NCBI GenBank assembly: GCA_028284845.1
Contig: JANQQY010000560.1
Span: 1 to 18,825, forward strand
DNA: 18,825 nt
From: Spirochaetales bacterium
GTDB lineage: Bacteria > Spirochaetota > Spirochaetia > DSM-27196 > SLST01
Direction: 5' to 3'
Under the pieces are notes generated by a model, which did no database searches, was not told the origin of the DNA, and saw only the letters and a list, made by a program, of their open reading frames with translations. Every line of letters begins with the position of its first letter. Positions within the stretch are counted from its first letter, which is position 1. This document shows positions 6,530 to 12,994 of the stretch, in pieces. Position numbers and translations under genes: made by a program.

Positions 6530-8957
6530 GCTTGATGATTTCTGGCGCGGATCGACAGCTCCCGTAGGGACTCTTGGTGATCCAATTGTCGACCGGCTCC
6601 CGCTTCTGAAGCGCCCGCCACACATCCTCGTAGCGAATGGGCATGTGCGTGAGTTCCGCCTTCGTGGCGTGCTGAATCGCGTTTCCAAGCGCTGCGGCGA
6701 CACCGATCATCGAGTGTTCACCCACCCCGCGCGCGCCGTAAGGTCCATCGATCTGTGGCGTTTCAATGGCGATGGCATCAACCTCCAGCGGAAGATCTCT
6801 CGCGGTTGGGATTTTGTTATCCGTGAAGGAAGGGTTCAGGAGCCTGCCCTGTTCGTTGTAGATGTACCCCTCACAAGTAGCCGTTCCCAACCCCTGGAGC
6901 ATCCCGCCAATCGCCTGACCACGGACCTCGTCGGGATTGATTACCTTCCCAACGTCAAAGACTGAAACGACCTTCAGAACGTTGTATTCACCTGTCTCTC
7001 GGTCTACCTCGACCGTTAGGCCATGTGCGCCGTAGGTCCAATCGATCGCGGGCAAGCCCTGACCGGTCTCCTTGTCCAGATGCGTGAGACCCTGCGCGAT
7101 GTAGCGACCAACGCCAACGAGCGGACCGCCGATCGAGTTTCCGTTCGGGAATGCGTAACCAATCGCGAGTTGGGCAAAGGTCACCGCGCTCTCGGGATGG
7201 TGACGGACAAAGATTTTCTCGTTGTCATGGGCAAGATCGACGGCCTGAGCTCGGAGTGCCTGCGCAGCAACCTCATGGGCGTTCTTGAGAAGATCCTCTG
7301 CTGCGAGAATCGCCGCATTTCCGGAGAGGAGCAGGCCCTTTGAGGCGACGGTCTGCCAGTCATAAGGATCGCGATCGGTATCCGATTCAAAGGCGACCTT
7401 CACCTGTGAGACGTCAAACCCGAGCCGCTCAGCGACGATCTGTTGGACGGCGGTATAGGTGCCCTGCCCGTAATCCACGAGCGAGAGATTCGCGGTGACC
7501 GATCCGTCCTCGTTCATCTTGAGGATCACGGTGGTTGCGGTGAACGGTGGCATTGCGGGAGCCTTGTGGAGCCCGACCACCGCCTTACCAATCTTCAGGC
7601 CTGTCTCCTTCTCCCTGGCCTTCTCTTTGCTGGTCAGCTTTCGGTAGCCGATGGCCTCCGCGGCGGTCTGGAGGCACTTGGTGATATTGCCGGTGTTCGC
7701 TGTGATCTTCTCGCCGGTCAGGGTCGTCGATCCTGGGCCAAGGGTGTTTTTGAGTCGGAACTCGAGCGGCTCCATCCCTATCGCTTCCGCGACGAGATCC
7801 ATGTGTCGCTCAAGGCCCCAGAAGAACTCGACATGACCAAAGCCTCGGTAGGCGGTACCGAACGGCTTGTTGGTGTAGATCGTATAGGCATCGACCTTGG
7901 CATTCGGGATGTCGTAGGGGCCGCCAGCCGAGTATCCGGAGGCGCGCGTGACGTTGACCGCATAGTCGGCGTATGCCCCGGAGTCCCAGTACATGGTCAG
8001 TTCTTGAGCAAGAATTCGACCATCTTCACGAATGCCGGTCTTGATATTGTAGGTGAGCTGACTCCTGCACGGGAGCAGACTGAACTCCTGTTCGCGTGTT
8101 GCGGTGAGCTTCACCGCTCTTCCGCCCGCCTTCCTGGAGAGGACGGCAACCAGCGGTTCAATGCCAATCCCCGCCTTTCCCCCAAAACCGCCACCAACGT
8201 AGGGAACGATCACGCGCACTTTCTGATGCGACATTCCAAATGCGGTGCAGAAGAGATTCCGAAGGGTGAAGGGCGACTGTGCAGACGACCAGATCGTTAC
8301 CTCATCGTCATGGCCCCACTGGACAATCGCAACGTGGGTCTCCATCGGCACGTGCTGAACGCTCGGGTTCGTGTAGCGTCGTTCAATGATCCACTCGCAC
8401 TCCTCAAAGGCCTTGGCGGTGTCGCCCTTCCGGAGTTTGGTGTGATTGGCGACATTGGTTCCCGGCTGAGGAGTAAAAGCCGCCTCCATGTAGGAGTAGT
8501 CACTCAGGTCCGGATGAACGAGCGGCGCATCTGCCTCAAGCGCCTTGAGAGGGTGAAGCACCGGTTCGAGTTCTTCATAGACGACCTCAATCGCCTCGAC
8601 GCCCTGCTCCGCAATCTCGAGCGTATCAGCGGCGACCGCAGCAACGGCTTCACCGTAGTGGCGCACCTCGCCCTTCGCAAGAATCGCCTTGTCCACGACG
8701 TAGAGCCCGAGCCGATAGTCAAGCTCATCGCCCACGACAATCGCCCGAACGCCGGGAATCGCCTCCGCCTTTGCGGTATCGATGCTCACGATGCGCGCAC
8801 GGGCGTGCGGGCTCGTCAGGACGCGAGCATAGAGCATTCCAGGAAGCGTCATGTCGCTGACGTAGGTTGCCTGTCCCGTGAGCTTGGCCTTCGAATCGAT
8901 TCGGTCGGTCTTCTTGCCGACGTGTTTGAGCTGGTCTGCGGGAATGGCTTCAAGCAT
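6519..8957 (-). CDS. Xanthine dehydrogenase family molybdopterin-binding (large) subunit
   Basis: This 812-residue protein is the Mo catalytic subunit of a three-gene xanthine dehydrogenase-family hydroxylase. It holds the alpha/beta hammerhead region (about 20-130) and the Mo-cofactor domains. Motifs are SSAQSPFTLRN with Q227 (like bovine Gln767), GGGFGGK (255-261), AYRGFG (369-374; like bovine Arg912/Phe914), a GQG motif in VDYGQGTYTAV, and catalytic GVGE with Glu near 747. The residue after GGGFGGK is Ala262, where bovine XDH has Glu802, a purine contact, so the substrate may not be xanthine. AYRGFG, not the CO-dehydrogenase AYRCSFR loop, rules out CoxL. The ATG at 8957 overlaps the 2Fe-2S gene by 8 bp and follows GGGGA; open frame upstream to 9056 lies inside that gene. 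Confidence 0.95.
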   Translation of the reverse strand: MLEAIPADQLKHVGKKTDRIDSKAKLTGQATYVSDMTLPGMLYARVLTSPHARARIVSIDTAKAEAIPGVRAIVVGDELDYRLGLYVVDKAILAKGEVRHYGEAVAAVAADTLEIAEQGVEAIEVVYEELEPVLHPLKALEADAPLVHPDLSDYSYMEAAFTPQPGTNVANHTKLRKGDTAKAFEECEWIIERRYTNPSVQHVPMETHVAIVQWGHDDEVTIWSSAQSPFTLRNLFCTAFGMSHQKVRVIVPYVGGGFGGKAGIGIEPLVAVLSRKAGGRAVKLTATREQEFSLLPCRSQLTYNIKTGIREDGRILAQELTMYWDSGAYADYAVNVTRASGYSAGGPYDIPNAKVDAYTIYTNKPFGTAYRGFGHVEFFWGLERHMDLVAEAIGMEPLEFRLKNTLGPGSTTLTGEKITANTGNITKCLQTAAEAIGYRKLTSKEKAREKETGLKIGKAVVGLHKAPAMPPFTATTVILKMNEDGSVTANLSLVDYGQGTYTAVQQIVAERLGFDVSQVKVAFESDTDRDPYDWQTVASKGLLLSGNAAILAAEDLLKNAHEVAAQALRAQAVDLAHDNEKIFVRHHPESAVTFAQLAIGYAFPNGNSIGGPLVGVGRYIAQGLTHLDKETGQGLPAIDWTYGAHGLTVEVDRETGEYNVLKVVSVFDVGKVINPDEVRGQAIGGMLQGLGTATCEGYIYNEQGRLLNPSFTDNKIPTARDLPLEVDAIAIETPQIDGPYGARGVGEHSMIGVAAALGNAIQHATKAELTHMPIRYEDVWRALQKREPVDNWITKSPYGSCRSAPEIIKHDC

Positions 8958-9423
8958 GTGATTTCCCCTCTTTGCTCGCCGCCAGAATCGCTTCAATGAT
9001 CTGCTCGTAGCCCGTGCAGCGACAGAAGTTGCCCTCAATCCCGTCGATGATTTCATCGCGGCTTGGGTTGGGATTCCGGCGCAGCAGATCCGTCGCGGAC
9101 ATCACCATACCGGGAGTGCAAAAGCCACACTGAACGGCGTGATGCTCATGAAACGCGCTCTGCAGGGCAGAAAGGGTTCCGTCCTTGGCCGCTCCTTCGA
9201 TCGTTTCGAGCACCGAACCGTTGGCCTCCGCCGCGAGCACCAGGCAGGAGTTCACGGCGGCACCGTTCATGATGATCGTGCATGCCCCACACTCACCTGC
9301 GCCGCATCCCTCCTTCGTTCCCGTGAGTCCAAGATCATCCCGAAGGAAGTGAAGCAGGGTGCGGTGCTCGTGCACCTCTCGCGTGTAGGATTCGCCGTTG
9401 ATCGTCAGGGTGATCTCTCTCAT
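8950..9423 (-). CDS. Xanthine dehydrogenase family 2Fe-2S iron-sulfur subunit
   Basis: This 157-residue protein carries both 2Fe-2S clusters of the hydroxylase and passes electrons from Mo to FAD. The N-terminal plant-ferredoxin-type cluster is bound by C40, C45, C48 and C60 (motif CGAGECGAC then C). The C-terminal four-helix domain binds the second with C99, C102, C134 and C136 (CGFCTPGM and CRCTGY). All eight ligands are present and the length is typical. The ATG at 9423 overlaps the FAD-subunit stop by 4 bp (ATGA), and GGAGG lies 4 nt before it. Confidence 0.97.
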   Translation of the reverse strand: MREITLTINGESYTREVHEHRTLLHFLRDDLGLTGTKEGCGAGECGACTIIMNGAAVNSCLVLAAEANGSVLETIEGAAKDGTLSALQSAFHEHHAVQCGFCTPGMVMSATDLLRRNPNPSRDEIIDGIEGNFCRCTGYEQIIEAILAASKEGKSHA

Positions 9424-10232
9424 GCGGCCTCCATGAGCCGACGAATAAAGACATCAACCATAAAGCTGCGGTACTCCTTCGTGCATCGGACATCGCTGAT
9501 AGGGCTGATCGCTTCCTGCGCCGCCTTCTGGACTTCTGCAACCTCTACGTTCGCGGGAAAGTCCGGCAGCAGAACCGGTGTTGGTGCGGCAGAGCTGATG
9601 GCGAACCGCGATACGTCATTCGCCGTGATCATCGCGACGGCAACCACGCCCAGATCGTGTCCCTTGATCCGCTTGAGCTTCTTGTAGCCACCTACGGCAT
9701 CAAGGTGATCGATGGGAACCGTGATCGCTCTGACAATCTCGTTCGGCGCGATCTGTGTTCTCTTGACGCCGGTGATGAACTCGCCAAGCGGCATCTCGCG
9801 CTCGCCGCCGGCGGATGCGAGTTTGACGCGCGCGCCAAGGCACAGAAGCGGGGAGCTCATGTCTCCGCATGGCGATGCGGTGACAACGTTCCCAACAACC
9901 GTGGCGCGGTTTCGGAGTTGGAAGGTCGCGAGTTCGGAGCCGGCGTCCCGTAGCACGGAGTAGTGACGGAGCACATCGGTGTCCTCAATAAGTTGATTCA
10001 CCGTGACACAGGCGCCGATCGACAATCCTTCGGCAGGGTCAAATGTGAGTAATCCAAGCTCCTTGACTCCCTTGAGGTCGACCACAAAATCCGGCCGTGA
10101 CAGTCCGGACCGAATCGTGACAAAGAGATCGGTCCCGCCGGAGAAGACGGTGGATCGTTCGCCACTCTCCTCAAGGAACGTGAGGAGTTCATCCATGGAC
10201 GATGGTGATACATAGGAGAATTCGTGCAGCAC
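9420..10232 (-). CDS. Xanthine dehydrogenase family FAD-binding (medium) subunit
   Basis: This 270-residue protein is the flavin subunit, passing electrons from the iron-sulfur subunit to an acceptor. FAD-binding signatures are FSGGTDLFVTI (30-40) and ATVVGNVVTASPCGDMSSPL (110-129), matching the AGGTDL and GGN-SP-D-P blocks of the family. The C-terminal CO-dehydrogenase flavoprotein domain runs to about residue 265. The start is GTG at 10232, preceded by AAGGAGGT with 5 nt spacing; an in-frame ATG at 10283 is rejected because it would lie on the predicted -10 box. This is the first gene of the operon FAD, 2Fe-2S, large subunit, amidohydrolase, MocA, with overlaps of 4, 8 and 11 bp and one 25-bp gap. 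No XdhC-type maturation gene is in the window. Confidence 0.94.
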   Translation of the reverse strand: MLHEFSYVSPSSMDELLTFLEESGERSTVFSGGTDLFVTIRSGLSRPDFVVDLKGVKELGLLTFDPAEGLSIGACVTVNQLIEDTDVLRHYSVLRDAGSELATFQLRNRATVVGNVVTASPCGDMSSPLLCLGARVKLASAGGEREMPLGEFITGVKRTQIAPNEIVRAITVPIDHLDAVGGYKKLKRIKGHDLGVVAVAMITANDVSRFAISSAAPTPVLLPDFPANVEVAEVQKAAQEAISPISDVRCTKEYRSFMVDVFIRRLMEAA

Positions 10233-10237
10233 GAGAC

Positions 10238-10264
10238 ACCTCCTTTGCTCTCGGGGAGGCCGAG
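10238..10264 (-). promoter_or_regulatory. Shine-Dalgarno site and leader hairpin of the hydroxylase operon
   Basis: AAGGAGGT (10245-10238) is a near-perfect Shine-Dalgarno site 5 nt before the GTG start. Just upstream, CTCGG-CCTCC-CCGAG (10264-10250) can form a 5-bp stem with a 5-nt loop. The loop CCTCC is complementary to GGAGG in the Shine-Dalgarno site, so loop-to-site pairing could hinder ribosome binding. The site is well supported; regulation by the hairpin is speculative. Confidence 0.55.
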
Positions 10265-10281
10265 GCAGTAGCGGAGCGATC

Positions 10282-10310
10282 ATTTAAACATGGGCGAGAG
10301 TCGATGTAAA
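10282..10310 (-). promoter_or_regulatory. Predicted sigma70-type promoter of the hydroxylase operon
   Basis: On the minus strand TTTACA (10310-10305, five of six -35 bases) is followed by a 17-bp spacer and TTAAAT (10287-10282, four of six -10 bases). Transcription would start near 10275, giving a leader of about 43 nt that includes the small hairpin and the Shine-Dalgarno site before the GTG at 10232. Confidence 0.5.
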
Positions 10311-10326
10311 CGGAGTGCGAGCCCCG

Positions 10327-11598
10327 CTACGGCGCTTGATTCGCGTCGGATGAGGAGGCGTAGAAGGGAGCGTCAGGTTCGACGCCAAAGAGCGTGATCG
10401 CGGCTTGATTGGCGAAGACCTGAAACACGCGGAACTCCTCGTTCTGGATACCGCCGGCAGCGGAGCGTCGGTCTATCCCAATCACGCCGATCGTCCTCCC
10501 GCGGACGACAAGCGGCGCGAGCGCAAATGGATTCATGCCAATGGTTCGCGCAAGCGCCCTGTTGATGTGAGGCGAGTTCTCCGGGTCGGTGATATTGTAC
10601 GGTTCCTGCAGCATCGCTGATCGAGCGGTGAGACCCGCGCCCTCCTTGATAGGGATGAGGACCTTGAGCCCGCCCACGCTATCGCGAAACCCACTCTCGC
10701 CGTTCGAGTGGAAGGTATCGAAGGCGGTTCCATCCTCCCTTCGTTCTTTCACCATGTAGAGGGAGAGGTAGTCGCCTGGTACCACGCGGTAGAGGAGTGC
10801 CCGATCAAGATGGAGGTGCTCGAGCAGCTCGCCCAGGATTGAGTCGCAGATCTCAGAGGAGGTTTCGAAACTGCTGAGTGCGCGAGAGGTACGGTGCATC
10901 AACATGAGCGTCTTGTGGCGGCTGGTCAGCACAACGTATGCCTGCCGCAGTCGTCGCTGCCGGGAGGCGAGAAGCGAAGTCAGGTAGCCTGCCAGGGCGG
11001 CGAATCCAAAATAGCTCGCGACGGCGAATGCCCAGCTCAGCAGGAGAAACCTGTCGTTCCGTGTCAGACCAACAAGCGGACTGAAGAACTCCTGCACCGG
11101 CAACCAGCCAAGCCGTTCAAGAACCGACGTCAACGTGTAGAACGCGGCGGAGATCGCAGCGATCACGTAGGTCGTACGGCCGCCCCTGAGAATAGCTGCC
11201 TCGAAGATGACAAAGAAGTAGAGGAATCCGAACGGGCTCGCGACGCCGCCGGTCTTGTAGACGGTGAGCGTGATGTGAATGACATCAATGAGGAGTTGGA
11301 AGATGACAAGCGGACGAAGATTGGTGAGCCGACGCGAGAGACTCACGTAGACAACGTTCAGAATAAGCAGAACGGCGAGATTAACACCGTTCACAACGAG
11401 CTGATTCTCGCTGAACGAACTCTCGCGACTAAAGCCTGCAAGCGACGCCACCGCGAGGATTACAAAGACACTTGGACTAACGATGTACCTGATTTGAACA
11501 ATGAGGGAGATGTTTGCGCGAGTCTCACCCGTCTCGTCCTCAAGGCCTTCAACTCCGGCTCGATCGAGAAAGGCGAGCTGATCGTTCTCAGATGCCAT
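10327..11598 (-). CDS. Membrane sensor with six TM segments and a GAF domain, no output domain
   Basis: This 423-residue protein has about six membrane segments (near 38-56, 70-88, 96-114, 121-138, 143-160, 185-210), a basic linker SRQRRLRQ, and a cytoplasmic GAF-like domain (about 230-405, ending VIGIDRRSAAGGIQNEEFRVFQVFANQAAIT-type sequence, typical of GAF termini). The architecture resembles the input half of a membrane histidine kinase, but the protein ends about 20 residues after GAF, with no HisKA, HATPase, GGDEF, EAL or HD domain. It lies 46 bp downstream of the GGDEF gene on the same strand and may sense a signal for that enzyme or pair with a kinase elsewhere. The ATG has no Shine-Dalgarno site and follows TAAAAT by 7 nt. 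Confidence 0.75.
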   Translation of the reverse strand: MASENDQLAFLDRAGVEGLEDETGETRANISLIVQIRYIVSPSVFVILAVASLAGFSRESSFSENQLVVNGVNLAVLLILNVVYVSLSRRLTNLRPLVIFQLLIDVIHITLTVYKTGGVASPFGFLYFFVIFEAAILRGGRTTYVIAAISAAFYTLTSVLERLGWLPVQEFFSPLVGLTRNDRFLLLSWAFAVASYFGFAALAGYLTSLLASRQRRLRQAYVVLTSRHKTLMLMHRTSRALSSFETSSEICDSILGELLEHLHLDRALLYRVVPGDYLSLYMVKERREDGTAFDTFHSNGESGFRDSVGGLKVLIPIKEGAGLTARSAMLQEPYNITDPENSPHINRALARTIGMNPFALAPLVVRGRTIGVIGIDRRSAAGGIQNEEFRVFQVFANQAAITLFGVEPDAPFYASSSDANQAP

Positions 11599-11605
11599 CC
11601 GTTCA

Positions 11606-11611
11606 ATTTTA
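11606..11611 (-). promoter_or_regulatory. -10-like box consistent with a leaderless GAF-sensor mRNA
   Basis: TAAAAT on the minus strand (five of six -10 bases) ends 7 nt before the ATG at 11598, the spacing expected for transcription starting at the start codon. No good -35 box is seen 16-18 bp upstream. The gene may also be co-transcribed with the GGDEF gene. Confidence 0.35.
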
Positions 11612-11644
11612 GGCTATTGGAGCGAGACGTGCGTGCCTTTTCGA

Positions 11645-12943
11645 CTACGGCTTGATCGTTGAGTCGACTACGATCCTATTCCTGCCGTCAGCCTTGCCCT
11701 GGTAGAGGGCACGATCAGCGCGAGCAAAGAGAGTGTCTACGGTATCGCCGTCTCGTGCCTCGACCAGCCCACCCGTGAACGTTACAAAAATCTCATCGTC
11801 GTCCAATACCGTCGAGTGGGAGGAGAACCAGTCGAGGAGCTTCTCCGACACGCGGCGCGCATCGGCAATTCCTGTGCCGGAAAACAGCACCATGAACTCC
11901 TCGCCTCCCCAACGCGATTGGATATCACTGCCACGGACCTGCTCAGAGAGAACTGAGGCGAGGTTCAGCAGAACCCGATCGCCCGCGCGATGACCGTACT
12001 TGTCGTTGACCGCTTTGAAATGATCGAGGTCGAGTAGCAGGATGCTGAAGACGCGTCGGCCTCTGCCGATCATCCGGATCTCGCGCTGCAACTGCTCTTG
12101 CATGGCACGTCTGTTGAGGAGTCCGGTGAGCGGATCCGTGCGCGCGAGCCGCGCGAGCATTCGATTCTGCTCCTGAATGTGATCGTTGGCACGCTGAAGT
12201 TCTTCCTGGTGGATTCGCTCATCTGTGATGTCGAGGATCAGCCCCTGAACGAGTTGTAGTTTGCCGTCGTCCGAGGTGAACTGACGGTCGTAGCTTCGAA
12301 CCCATCGGATTTCGCCGTCAGCGCGAACGATTCTGTACTCCAACTCTTGTTCGCGATTGCCACCCGAGTAGAGCCGTTCGGCGGCGGCAATGACTCGCTC
12401 ATGATCGTCCGCATGGACGAGTTCCATCCAGACCTCTGACGATGATCCCCGCTCCGGACCGTAGCCGGTAATCTCGCGGAACGAGCCCGCTGTGAAGAGC
12501 GATACCGGCTGGGGAGAGATAACCCGCAAGAAGGCGATCATGGGAAGGTGTTCAATAAACGAACGGTATGCCTGTTCTCGTAACCTCGTGAACTCGCCCT
12601 CGGTCTGATAGGAGGTAACGTCAACAAGGATGATTTCGATGACGCCGTCGTCTACTCTGCAGTGAGCAACAAACGATCGGGCCGCACGTTCAAAGCGCAA
12701 CGGCACTACTCCGCCACCGTCCCTCACGATCGATTCATGCAGGCTGAGTGCCGCAGGGACGTCTGCGCCGAATACTCGTACGGCGTAGTCGGCACCAATG
12801 GAAGGATCCACCCCCGAATGAGCCGTGAACGTTTTGTTGCAGTCCACGAGCTTCAGACCGCAGCACTCACCCTCTACGATTTCGGGCTCAACTCGCGCAA
12901 AGGAGACCTCAAACTGATCAAGAAAGGCGCCGGTGGCGTGCAT
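11645..12943 (-). CDS. PAS-GGDEF diguanylate cyclase
   Basis: This 432-residue cytoplasmic protein has a divergent N-terminal PAS-like region (about 5-112), a clear PAS/PAC unit (about 127-245, with ITGYGPE, HADDHERV, EYRIVRADGEIRWV and LILDITDER), a coiled-coil-like linker (245-265), and a GGDEF domain (265-430). The cyclase makes c-di-GMP from two GTP. TDPLTGLLNRRA starts the domain, LLLDLDHFKAVND carries metal residues, and the active-site loop is GGEEF (346-350). The inhibitory I-site RxxD is RGSD (337-340), five residues before it, so product inhibition is expected. No membrane segment is seen. The ATG at 12943 lacks a Shine-Dalgarno site. The gene is divergent from the thiol-redox gene (51 bp between them) and followed by the GAF sensor. 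Confidence 0.93.
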   Translation of the reverse strand: MHATGAFLDQFEVSFARVEPEIVEGECCGLKLVDCNKTFTAHSGVDPSIGADYAVRVFGADVPAALSLHESIVRDGGGVVPLRFERAARSFVAHCRVDDGVIEIILVDVTSYQTEGEFTRLREQAYRSFIEHLPMIAFLRVISPQPVSLFTAGSFREITGYGPERGSSSEVWMELVHADDHERVIAAAERLYSGGNREQELEYRIVRADGEIRWVRSYDRQFTSDDGKLQLVQGLILDITDERIHQEELQRANDHIQEQNRMLARLARTDPLTGLLNRRAMQEQLQREIRMIGRGRRVFSILLLDLDHFKAVNDKYGHRAGDRVLLNLASVLSEQVRGSDIQSRWGGEEFMVLFSGTGIADARRVSEKLLDWFSSHSTVLDDDEIFVTFTGGLVEARDGDTVDTLFARADRALYQGKADGRNRIVVDSTIKP

Positions 12944-12950
12944 CGGTCCG

Positions 12951-12983
12951 TAGACAATACTTGGGATCGATCGCTATAGTCGA
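12951..12983. promoter_or_regulatory. Interlocked divergent promoters of the GGDEF and thiol-redox genes
   Basis: Plus strand: TAGACA (12951-12956), 18 bp, TATAGT (12975-12980), each five of six consensus bases; the start would be near 12987, about 8 nt before the ATG at 12995. Minus strand: TCGACT (12983-12978, four of six), 18 bp, TATTGT (12959-12954); the start would be near 12948, about 5 nt before the ATG at 12943. Each -35 overlaps the other promoter's -10, so polymerase could not hold both at once. The plus promoter is the better supported. Confidence 0.4.
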
Positions 12984-12994
12984 GCATTGTCCCC

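Noticed and set aside
7443..8999. A 518-codon open frame on the plus strand, opposite the Mo-hydroxylase large subunit
   Set aside because: The translation has no recognisable domain and lies wholly antisense to a gene with clear family motifs; it arises from codon bias in GC-rich DNA.
8958..9056. N-terminal extension of the Mo large subunit into the 2Fe-2S gene
   Set aside because: The extra residues are basic and unlike the family, and overlap the cysteine-coding end of the neighbouring gene; the ATG at 8957 has GGGGA before it.
10268..10330. Inverted repeat GTAGCGG/CCGCTAC around the hydroxylase promoter
   Set aside because: A 7-bp stem with a 49-base loop is not a terminator, and one arm lies over the stop codon of the GAF gene; chance is likely.
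12965..12972. GATCGATC palindrome between the divergent GGDEF and thiol-redox genes
   Set aside because: GATC-rich words are common across the whole window, so this one carries little weight as an operator.
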